48,251 nucleotides of DNA from Bacteroidales bacterium (GTDB lineage Bacteria; Bacteroidota; Bacteroidia; Bacteroidales; UBA932), in NCBI GenBank assembly GCA_016288055.1, contig JAEEXZ010000012.1, forward strand, positions 1-48,251, in the 5' to 3' direction. The notes beneath the pieces were generated by a model. That model saw nothing but the letters and a program-made list of their open reading frames with translations, searched no databases and was not told where the DNA came from. Made by a program: the position numbers and the translations under genes. Of the stretch, positions 1-6,709 are shown piece after piece. How positions within the stretch are numbered: position 1 is the stretch's first letter; each line of letters begins with the position of its first letter.

Positions 1-147
1 GAACTGCTGGAAAACAAAGGCGAGGCACAGGAGCCCGCCAATGAAATTGTGCGCAAGGCTTGCGTCAACGGCAGCCTCGCGCACATAACAGCCATCTTCG
101 GCCATACACTGGCCGGATTGGTTCTGAAGGATATCCTTAGAAGTTAA
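1..147 (+). CDS. tcdA: 3' end of probable tRNA threonylcarbamoyladenosine dehydratase (ThiF/E1 family)
   Basis: Only the last 48 codons lie in the window; the reading frame is open from base 1 to TAA at 145-147. The visible tail, GSLAHITAIFGHTLAGLVL followed by a basic-acidic end, resembles the C-terminal stretch of ThiF/E1-like adenylating enzymes of the TcdA (CsdL/YgdL) type, where a Gly-Ser/Thr, a Phe-Gly and a final Val-Ile-(R/K)-Asp-Leu helix close the Rossmann domain. TcdA converts t6A37 of ANN-decoding tRNAs to its cyclic form using ATP. The gene converges with the porin gene on the other strand and the two stop regions overlap by 11 bases. With so little sequence the family call is tentative; the existence of a coding 3' end is better supported than its name. 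Confidence 0.42.
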   Translation, partial: ELLENKGEAQEPANEIVRKACVNGSLAHITAIFGHTLAGLVLKDILRS

Positions 148-1390
148 ACTTCGTCATGCAGATGAAGCGGTGATTGAGAACCCAGTCCTTGTCACCGGTG
201 AACATACCACGCTCATTGCGGGCACCGCTGCCGAATTCGGCGGCGGTTATGTTATATTCCAGAGACACGGTGAACTTGCCGATATTCCAGGCCATGGTAG
301 GCGTGGCACGGAGGGCCTGCTGGATGCGAACATCGGCGGATTTATTCATCCAAACTGCGTTATCAACCAGGTCCTTGGTGGTACCCAGCTGCTTCATGTA
401 GCCAAGCATACCCATTACCTGGAACTTCTTGCCGTAGGAGAAGCTCACGAAGGAAGCCCAGTCCTGCATAGGCGTGTACTCGATGGTGCCGTCAGCGTTG
501 AAGGAGTGTACACCGTAACCGGAAAGGAGATTCATGTGCTCACCAGCCTGAGCCAGGATGCTCTTGGCACGCAGCTGGAACAACCCGTTGGTATACTGGA
601 AGAAGACGAAGGGCGAAACGGTGCTCAGGAGGCTCTTCACCTCGATGGCAGGAGCGTTGTCTTCCATGACTCTCCAGTCGGCGATGGTGCGGTAGGGACG
701 CATGTTCACCAGATCCACACCGGCCTTGGCAACCACCTTACCATTCTTATAAGTGATACCGGCATAGAGCTCCGGCAGGCCATACTTATAATAATCCTTG
801 CTCTTGTCGGCAGGACCGGTGGGCAGGTAGTGGTTCAGGTACAGGAGGCTGGCGGTGAAGGTAAAGTGGTCGTTCAGCTTCACATCGGCCGTCACCTGGG
901 GGCTGCGGTTGAAGGGGTTGAACGGAGCGCCGGTCTCCAGGTTGTTCATGTGGGGCATGTCGGCGGCCATGGGATGCCAGGCCTGGCCCAGGGTAAGGGC
1001 CACGGGGCTGTTATCCCAGGAAAGCTTCATGAAGGCCTGGCGCAGGCGCAGCACGGGAACGGAGCCGTTAAGGTTGTAGAAATCCGCCTCGACTTTACCG
1101 GAGACACCCATGGTGCCGAACTTGTAGCCGGACACATCCAGGCCCAGACGGGTGGTGAGGGAGACAAAGCGCCAGTTGAAGCCGGCGTTCTGGTCGAAGC
1201 CGTTCTTCATCTCCACAGCCTTGGGCATGTAGAAGTAGAGGTCTTCGGTACCGGCATTAACGGCACGGGTATCGGCCACCGCATAGTTGCGGATGAAACC
1301 GTAAAGCTTGAATTTCGCAGGGGTTTCCTGCGCCATGGCGGCACTGCCCGCAAGCAGCGCCGCCATCGCTATGAGGATGGTCTTTTTCAT
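137..1390 (-). CDS. Outer-membrane beta-barrel porin-like protein
   Basis: A 417-residue protein with a signal peptide (MKKTILIAMAALLAGSAAMAQ) that should be cut after AMA-Q, a body of alternating hydrophobic and polar residues rich in Tyr, Gly and Asn, and a C-terminal Phe (TKFNF), the classical end of outer-membrane beta-barrels. Segments such as GLDVSGYKFGTMGVSGKVEADFY and the LRQAFMKL and LGQAWHPM stretches resemble bacterial porin-like (DcaP/OprP-like) barrels. The ATG at 1390 is preferred over an in-frame ATG nine bases upstream because it directly follows the TAA of the transporter gene (one base apart), as expected for translational coupling. It is the last gene of a leftward operon after a zinc-ligand-less M49-like lipoprotein and an SLC13 transporter, which suggests that it passes the solute used by that transporter. 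The substrate is unknown. Confidence 0.7.
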   Translation of the reverse strand: MKKTILIAMAALLAGSAAMAQETPAKFKLYGFIRNYAVADTRAVNAGTEDLYFYMPKAVEMKNGFDQNAGFNWRFVSLTTRLGLDVSGYKFGTMGVSGKVEADFYNLNGSVPVLRLRQAFMKLSWDNSPVALTLGQAWHPMAADMPHMNNLETGAPFNPFNRSPQVTADVKLNDHFTFTASLLYLNHYLPTGPADKSKDYYKYGLPELYAGITYKNGKVVAKAGVDLVNMRPYRTIADWRVMEDNAPAIEVKSLLSTVSPFVFFQYTNGLFQLRAKSILAQAGEHMNLLSGYGVHSFNADGTIEYTPMQDWASFVSFSYGKKFQVMGMLGYMKQLGTTKDLVDNAVWMNKSADVRIQQALRATPTMAWNIGKFTVSLEYNITAAEFGSGARNERGMFTGDKDWVLNHRFICMTKFNF

Positions 1391-1391
1391 A

Positions 1392-2837
1392 TTATGCAAA
1401 AGGGAAGAGTTTAGTCAGCCAGAAGTATCCGAGCACGAAGCCCACGAAGCCGATCACGATACCTACCTTGGTCATATCCTTGGTTTCCACCATGCCGGTG
1501 GAGGAGGCGATGGCGTTCGGCGGAGTGGAAATCGGGAACAGCATGGCGATGGATGCGCACACGGCGATGAAGATGATCATGGCACTGGTGCCGCCCATGG
1601 CCAGGAACTGGGCATTGTTGGCGGCCTCGGGGTCTGCCATGCCGTTGGCCACGACGATCAGGATGGGGATCAGCAGGGCCGCGGTGGCGGAGTTGGAGAT
1701 GAAGTTACTGAGGAAGTAGCAAACCAGGCCGGCGATGATCAGGACCACCACCACGCTCATGCTGCCGAAGGGAATGGCCTGGATGAGCACCTTGGCAAGA
1801 CCTGTATCCTGCAGGCAGTAGCCCAGACAGAAGCCTCCGGCGACCAGCCACAGTACGGTCCAGTTGATTTCCTTGATTTCTTCCTTGCCGAACAGGCCCG
1901 TAGCAGTGAACACGCCCAGCGGGATCAGTGCGACGATATTGGAGTTGATGTGCGTAATTTGCTCGGTAGCCCACAGGAGGATGGTTCCCACAAAGGTAAT
2001 CCACACCACATAGAGTTTCCAGTCTTTCTTGCGGTCGCTCTCGGGGATTTCCAGCACCAGTTTCTTGGTCTTGAAGGGGAACATCACGCGCAGCACCACC
2101 CAGGCAATCACGATCATGATGATCACGTAGGGAATCATGTGCACGCACCACTCACCGAAGCTCACGTCGATACCGGCCTGCTCCAGCGCGCCCTTGGCCG
2201 TAGCGTTGGGCGGCGTGCCGATAGGCGTACCGATACCGCCGAGGTTGGCCGCAACCGGGATGGACAGGGCCAGGCCGATCTTACCCTTGTCGTCTGCCGG
2301 AAGCTTGGAGAGCACCGGAGTGAGCAGGGCCAGCATCATGGCAGCCGTAGCGGTATTGGACATGAACATGGAGAAGATGGAAATCATGATGAGGAAGCCC
2401 AGCAGCACAATCTCCGGACGGGTGCCGAAGAGTTTCAGGAGGGCGCGGGCCAGCGTGACATCCAGGCCATAGCGCTCTGCCATGATGGCCAGCACGAAGC
2501 CGCCCAGGAAGAGCATGACCACGGGGTCTGCCATGGAACTCATGATGCGGCCGTAAGGGACGAGCGTACCGTACTGCGGATCGCAGAACAGGCCGATACC
2601 CTTGTTCGACACAGTGAGCAGAGCCACCACGATGACCACCAGGGACGTACTCCAGTTGGGGATGATCTCAAAGATCCACATGAGGGCCGCAAAGACAAAC
2701 AGCGCAATGACACGCTGCTGAACGACAGTCAGGGCGTCGATGCCGAAGAAAGACACCGGGACCGCCCAGAGGAAGATGGTGATCGCCAGCACAAGAGGCA
2801 GGAACACCCAATACTTCAGGTTAAATTTTTTTGCCAT
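1392..2837 (-). CDS. SLC13/DASS family sodium:carboxylate (or sulfate) symporter
   Basis: 481 residues, about 11 to 12 hydrophobic segments, the usual length for divalent anion:Na+ symporters (DASS, SLC13) of the inner membrane. Both halves carry the SNT signature followed by a Pro-Pro-Asn loop: MSNTATAAMM with IGTPPNATAKG in the first half, and ISNSATAALL with ISTPPNAIASS in the second. These repeats form the two hairpins that bind Na+ and the dianion in VcINDY-type structures. The substrate is probably a C4-dicarboxylate or related anion, but sulfate or tartrate relatives share the same motifs. The gene follows the M49-like lipoprotein gene by 12 bases and is followed after one base by the porin gene, so all three are probably cotranscribed. 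Confidence is high for family, low for substrate. Confidence 0.88.
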   Translation of the reverse strand: MAKKFNLKYWVFLPLVLAITIFLWAVPVSFFGIDALTVVQQRVIALFVFAALMWIFEIIPNWSTSLVVIVVALLTVSNKGIGLFCDPQYGTLVPYGRIMSSMADPVVMLFLGGFVLAIMAERYGLDVTLARALLKLFGTRPEIVLLGFLIMISIFSMFMSNTATAAMMLALLTPVLSKLPADDKGKIGLALSIPVAANLGGIGTPIGTPPNATAKGALEQAGIDVSFGEWCVHMIPYVIIMIVIAWVVLRVMFPFKTKKLVLEIPESDRKKDWKLYVVWITFVGTILLWATEQITHINSNIVALIPLGVFTATGLFGKEEIKEINWTVLWLVAGGFCLGYCLQDTGLAKVLIQAIPFGSMSVVVVLIIAGLVCYFLSNFISNSATAALLIPILIVVANGMADPEAANNAQFLAMGGTSAMIIFIAVCASIAMLFPISTPPNAIASSTGMVETKDMTKVGIVIGFVGFVLGYFWLTKLFPFA

Positions 2838-2849
2838 TATTTTGATTGA

Positions 2850-4454
2850 TTATCTTTCGTAAGTAAGGCGGATGTCCACAGGGATTTTCTCCAGCTCGAG
2901 GTTGACGATATCGGCCCGGAGCGTCGCGGGGACGACGGCATACTTGGCCGTGAACTGCTGGGCGGACTTGATGTCGCCGGTAGCCTGCATGAAGAGGATG
3001 AGTTCCCCGAGGGAAGAGATGGCCGATTCCGCACGCGCATAATTGATGGCGTACTTGCCGGACGCCTTGCGGGCGATGGCTTCCTGCTCCATGAGGAAGT
3101 TATATACAATAAGGTTGGCACGGCCGGTGGCATCCCCTTCGCCGAAGCGGGAAGAACGGATGATGTTGGCGATGAAGGTAGCCAGCACATCCTTCTTGGT
3201 AATGAGGGCGTCCACGCGATAGGCGCTGACCTCCTTCATGCAAAGATACGCACCCAGCACGTTGGACTTGGCTTTCTCCAGGGTGAGGGCTTCGTTGCCG
3301 AGGGCATCGGCCACGCTCCCCTTGCCGTTCACGGTTTCCTTCACGCCGAGGGCCTGGGCCACTTCGCGGAAGACAATGTTCCAGTAGAAGGCGCTGGCGT
3401 CCAGATGGGCCTGGTCGTCGCTTTCCAGCAGGAGCATGCCGGCCGGGAACACGGTACGGTTGTATTTCTCGCGGATAACATTGTCGAACAGGATGGTACG
3501 GGAGCCGAATTCCTCCTGCACATGGGAATCGTAGGGCAGGTTGATGGCAATGACCTTGTAACCGGCGTTGGTGTAACCGCCGTAGTAGAGGACGTCACAG
3601 GAGAAGATATTGGACTGGGCGCCCGGAACGAACTGATGGTAGGCGGCATCGCCGGGGAGAGCGGCCTGCAGTTCCGGGAGACGCTGGCACAGCGCCTGGA
3701 GGGCGGCCGTACGGTCGAGGTTCTTCAGGAGGACGTATGCACCATAGGAAGCCTTCTTGCCATAGAGGGCGTCGTCGATGGTCTCCGTCGGGCCGATGAC
3801 AAGGTCCATCTTGCTGTCCGTCATCGCGAGCCAGGCGCGGGCGGCGGCGGTGTAGTCGTCCGTCAGGACGGCATCGGCCATCTGCAGCAGATATTCGCGG
3901 ACGCTGGCCTTGATGGTGATGTCGGCGGCGGCGCGCAGCAGATCGGCTATCTTGGTTACCTGTTCCTTGTAGGCATCGTGGTACCAGACTGCCTGAAGGG
4001 CGCCGTTGGGTTTGCGCTGGATGAGCGTGTAGGGGCTGTCCTTGGCGGGATCCTCCAGGGCCTGGAATTCTTCATCGGTCATATCTTCGGGATAGAAGCG
4101 CGCGCCGGCGGGCTTTTCTCCGAAGCCGGAGATGAAGGGTTTGTTGTCAATGCGGTTCCAGGGACCGTAATTAATGTAGGCGAACTCGCGCTCGGCAGGG
4201 TCTGTCAGGGAGCTGAAATACTCCTTGGAGCCGAAGTTCTGCGTCCAGTAGATGGCGTCGGCCTGATCGGCGGCGAAGCGATAGAGGTTCAGGACCTCTT
4301 TTCCGTTCTCTGTAATGCCCGACAGGTCGGGGGCGGGGATGGTCACCTGGGCATAGTTTTCCAGCAGGCGGGCGGCTGTGGTGCGGCTGCTTTCGCAGGC
4401 CACGAGGACCACGGCGACGGTTACCAGAGACAGTGTATTAATCAGTTTAGACAT
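2850..4454 (-). CDS. M49 (dipeptidyl peptidase III)-like lipoprotein lacking the zinc ligands
   Basis: A 534-residue protein starting at MSKLINTLSLVTVAVVLVAC, a lipoprotein signal with lipobox LVAC; an in-frame ATG 21 bases upstream is less likely because it would put polar residues before the signal. The C-terminal half resembles bacterial M49-like Zn-dependent hydrolases: FGSRTILFDNVIREKYN, then a region equivalent to HEVAHGLG...NGKGTVREAL and EEGKADILGLY. Here the equivalents read REVAQALG (Arg at bases 3366-3368) and LEKAKSNVLGAY (Lys after Glu at 3276-3278). The two histidines and the zinc-binding glutamate of the family are therefore Arg, Gln and Lys, while the general-base Glu is kept. 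The fold seems intact and the frame is uninterrupted, so it is probably a non-catalytic binding protein rather than a decayed gene. It heads the operon with the transporter and porin. Confidence 0.62.
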   Translation of the reverse strand: MSKLINTLSLVTVAVVLVACESSRTTAARLLENYAQVTIPAPDLSGITENGKEVLNLYRFAADQADAIYWTQNFGSKEYFSSLTDPAEREFAYINYGPWNRIDNKPFISGFGEKPAGARFYPEDMTDEEFQALEDPAKDSPYTLIQRKPNGALQAVWYHDAYKEQVTKIADLLRAAADITIKASVREYLLQMADAVLTDDYTAAARAWLAMTDSKMDLVIGPTETIDDALYGKKASYGAYVLLKNLDRTAALQALCQRLPELQAALPGDAAYHQFVPGAQSNIFSCDVLYYGGYTNAGYKVIAINLPYDSHVQEEFGSRTILFDNVIREKYNRTVFPAGMLLLESDDQAHLDASAFYWNIVFREVAQALGVKETVNGKGSVADALGNEALTLEKAKSNVLGAYLCMKEVSAYRVDALITKKDVLATFIANIIRSSRFGEGDATGRANLIVYNFLMEQEAIARKASGKYAINYARAESAISSLGELILFMQATGDIKSAQQFTAKYAVVPATLRADIVNLELEKIPVDIRLTYER

Positions 4455-4483
4455 CTGAAACGAGTTAGTTTGCAAAGAATCTC

Positions 4484-4491
4484 CAAATATA
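4484..4491 (-). promoter_or_regulatory. -7 element of the M49-like lipoprotein operon
   Basis: Read on the minus strand the octamer is TATATTTG, matching the Bacteroidota -7 consensus TAnnTTTG, about 30 bases before the proposed ATG. I see no good TTTG -33 element at the right distance, so this is a partial match only. Confidence 0.45.
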
Positions 4492-4547
4492 GTAATTTCT
4501 TGGCAGAAAGCTACTATTTTACACCAAGAATCTTTCCTTTCAAATTG

Positions 4548-4579
4548 CTTGTGAATTCACTTTTTATTCTTTACATTTG
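4548..4579 (+). promoter_or_regulatory. Promoter of gdhA
   Basis: TACATTTG at 4572-4579 matches the Bacteroidota -7 consensus TAnnTTTG; a CTTG at 4548-4551 lies 20 bases upstream as a likely -33 element. The distance to the gdhA ATG (62 bases) leaves room for a short leader. Confidence 0.6.
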
Positions 4580-4641
4580 TAAGGGATTATTGAAAAATCC
4601 CGAAACTTTGACAACCATCAACACTAAACGCTATTTTCATC

Positions 4642-5985
4642 ATGAAGACAACCGACATCATGGCACGTCTGCAGGCCAAGTACCCGCTTGAGAAAGAGTA
4701 CCTGCAGGCAGTTCAGGAGGTTTTGGAATCCATCGAGGATGTTTACAACCAGCATCCCGAATTCGAAAAGGCAAAGATCGTGGAACGGATCGTAGAGCCG
4801 GACCGCATCTTCACTTTCCGCGTAACCTGGATCGACGACAAAGGTGAGGTCCAGACCAATACCGGTTACCGTATCCAGTTCAACAGTGCCATCGGTCCCT
4901 ATAAAGGCGGTCTCCGCTTCCATAAGGCTGTGACGCCTTCCATGCTCAAATTCCTGGGCTTCGAACAGACCTTCAAGAACGCCCTCACAACCCTCCCGAT
5001 GGGCGGCGCCAAGGGCGGCTCCGACTTCGACCCCGTAGGCAAGTCCAACGACGAAATCATGCGTTTCTGCCAGGCATTCATGCTTGAACTTTGGAACTGC
5101 ATCGGCCCGGATCAGGACATCCCTGCCGGCGACGTAGGCGTGGGCGGCCGTGAAATCGGCTACCTCTATGGTATGTACAAGAAACTGGCCCGCCAGTACA
5201 ACACCGGCGTTCTCACCGGCAAGGGCGGCACATGGGGCGGTTCCATCCTTCGTCCGGAGGCTACAGGCTTCGGCGCCCTGTACTTCACCCAGCACCTTCT
5301 CCAGACTGCGGGCAAGGACATCAAGGGTAAAAAGGTAGCCGTTTCCGGTTTCGGTAATGTTGCCTGGGGTGCCTGCATCAAGGCTACGGAACTGGGCGCC
5401 AAGGTCGTCGCCATTTCCGGCCCCGACGGCGTGTGCCACATTCCCGAAGGCATCACCAAGGAAATGATAGACTACATGCTGATCATGCGCGCCTCCAACC
5501 GCAACAAGGTTCAGGACATGGCGGACAAATTCCCCGGCAAGGCCCAGTTCACCGCCGGCAAGAAAGCCTGGAGCATTCCGGTGGACATCGCACTCCCCTG
5601 CGCCTTCCAGAACGAACTCTCCGAGGAAGACGCCAAGGAGCTGAAAGCCAACGGCTGCTGGTGCTGCTGCGAGGTTTCCAACATGGGCTGCCAGCCCGAA
5701 GCCATCCACTACTTCCAGCACAACGGCATCCTCTTCGCTCCCGGTAAGGCCGTGAACGCCGGTGGCGTCGCCACCTCCGGCCTGGAAATGACCCAGAACG
5801 CCGAGCACATCTCCTGGAGCGGCGCCGAAGTGGACGAGAAACTCCATTTCATCATGAAATCCATCCACGAGCAGTGCGTCAAGTACGGCACCCAGCCGGA
5901 CGGCACCATCGACTACGTGAAGGGCGCCAATATCGCCGGCTTCATGAAGGTTGCCACCGCCATGCTCGAGCAGGGCACCATCTAA
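4642..5985 (+). CDS. gdhA: Glutamate dehydrogenase (hexameric, probably NADP-dependent)
   Basis: 447 residues, the standard length of the 50-kDa hexameric glutamate dehydrogenases that interconvert 2-oxoglutarate plus ammonium and glutamate in the cytoplasm. Substrate-domain motifs are all present: GPYKGGLRFH, FLGFEQTFKNAL, PMGGAKGGSDFDP with the catalytic lysine, and QDIPAGDVGVGGREIGY. The coenzyme domain follows with RPEATGFG and the Rossmann loop VSGFGNVAWG. The overall sequence is of the GdhA type that usually prefers NADP and assimilates ammonium, but coenzyme choice is not proved by sequence alone. The gene stands alone, with its own promoter upstream and a strong terminator downstream. 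Confidence 0.96.
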   Translation: MKTTDIMARLQAKYPLEKEYLQAVQEVLESIEDVYNQHPEFEKAKIVERIVEPDRIFTFRVTWIDDKGEVQTNTGYRIQFNSAIGPYKGGLRFHKAVTPSMLKFLGFEQTFKNALTTLPMGGAKGGSDFDPVGKSNDEIMRFCQAFMLELWNCIGPDQDIPAGDVGVGGREIGYLYGMYKKLARQYNTGVLTGKGGTWGGSILRPEATGFGALYFTQHLLQTAGKDIKGKKVAVSGFGNVAWGACIKATELGAKVVAISGPDGVCHIPEGITKEMIDYMLIMRASNRNKVQDMADKFPGKAQFTAGKKAWSIPVDIALPCAFQNELSEEDAKELKANGCWCCCEVSNMGCQPEAIHYFQHNGILFAPGKAVNAGGVATSGLEMTQNAEHISWSGAEVDEKLHFIMKSIHEQCVKYGTQPDGTIDYVKGANIAGFMKVATAMLEQGTI

Positions 5986-6004
5986 TCCCCACGCAAAAGA
6001 CAAC

Positions 6005-6038
6005 AAAAAAACTCCGGCCCGAAAGGTCGGAGTTTTTT
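6005..6038. terminator. Bidirectional intrinsic terminator between gdhA and ompH
   Basis: ACTCCGGCC (6011-6019) pairs with GGTCGGAGT (6025-6033) around a CGAAA loop, with a run of T after it and a run of A before it. It can stop gdhA transcription rightward and the nadK-uppS-bamA-ompH operon leftward. Confidence 0.88.
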
Positions 6039-6054
6039 ATGGTGATAAGTTGAT

Positions 6055-6624
6055 TTACTTGGCGGCGGCAGTCTGTTCGGCCTGGGCCTGAGCCTGAAGT
6101 TCGGCCTGGAGGGATTCCATGGTGCGGTCGTCGGGAATACCCAGGGCCTTGCGGGCTTCAGCGGTGAGGTCAATCACATCGGCAGAGAAGTAGATAGCCT
6201 GAGAAGCGTCGAAGAGGGCGGTAACACCCTTGGCCTTGGCCAGTTCGGTGACGGCCTTGTTGGCCTTCTCCTGGATGGGAGCGGTGAGCTGGGCCTGCTG
6301 CTGCTGGAGCTCCTGGCTGATGCTGTTCTGGAAGTCCTGGATACGGTTCTGGATCTCATAGAGTTCCTTCTCCTTGGATTCACGGATGGCAGCGGTCCAG
6401 GTAGCCTGCTTCTGCTGGTACTGGCTAGCCTTGCCCTGATATTCCTCCACCATGGCGGCGTAGGTTTCCTCGGCCTCCTTCTGGGAAGCGGCGATGGTGG
6501 CGCGGGCAGCGTCCATCTCCGGCATCAGCATGACGAGTTCGTTGAAGTTCACTTTAGCCAGCTGCTGGGCAGAGGCGGTGAGGGTTGCAAGTGCCGCAAT
6601 GGCAATGACAAAAAGCTTTTTCAT
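6055..6624 (-). CDS. ompH: OmpH/Skp family periplasmic chaperone
   Basis: 189 residues: signal peptide MKKLFVIAIAALATLTASAQ, a short strand KVNFNELVMLMPEMDAA typical of the Skp body, a long Glu/Gln/Lys-rich helical region (about residues 35-130) expected to form the Skp coiled-coil arms, and a closing strand-helix (GVTALFDASQAIYFSADVIDLT). Skp-type chaperones bind unfolded outer-membrane proteins in the periplasm and hand them to the BAM complex. The gene lies 85 bases downstream of bamA in the same direction, the usual Bacteroidota pairing. The Gln/Ala-rich tail after residue 165 is low complexity. A second, lipid-anchored family member sits at 11.7 kb. Confidence 0.9.
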   Translation of the reverse strand: MKKLFVIAIAALATLTASAQQLAKVNFNELVMLMPEMDAARATIAASQKEAEETYAAMVEEYQGKASQYQQKQATWTAAIRESKEKELYEIQNRIQDFQNSISQELQQQQAQLTAPIQEKANKAVTELAKAKGVTALFDASQAIYFSADVIDLTAEARKALGIPDDRTMESLQAELQAQAQAEQTAAAK

Positions 6625-6651
6625 ATCAATAAAAATTTAATTTCGGTTATT

Positions 6652-6680
6652 AGATTCTTCACTTCGTTCAGAATGACACG
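6652..6680. repeat. Short dispersed-repeat-like hairpin in the bamA-ompH gap
   Basis: The 85-base gap between bamA and ompH contains ATTCTTCACTTCGTTCAGAA plus TGACACGG, with ATTCT/AGAAT able to pair. This wording closely resembles a short sequence found dispersed in many bacterial intergenic regions. Only one copy is in the window, so calling it a repeat rests on recollection, not on this sequence. Confidence 0.3.
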
Positions 6681-6709
6681 GGGCTTCGTTCAACAAATAC
6701 CGTACCTCA

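Noticed and set aside
1308..2849. Long plus-strand frame opposite the SLC13 gene
   Set aside because: His/Asp/Gln/Gly-rich shadow of a membrane protein gene with clear SNT motifs in the real frame.
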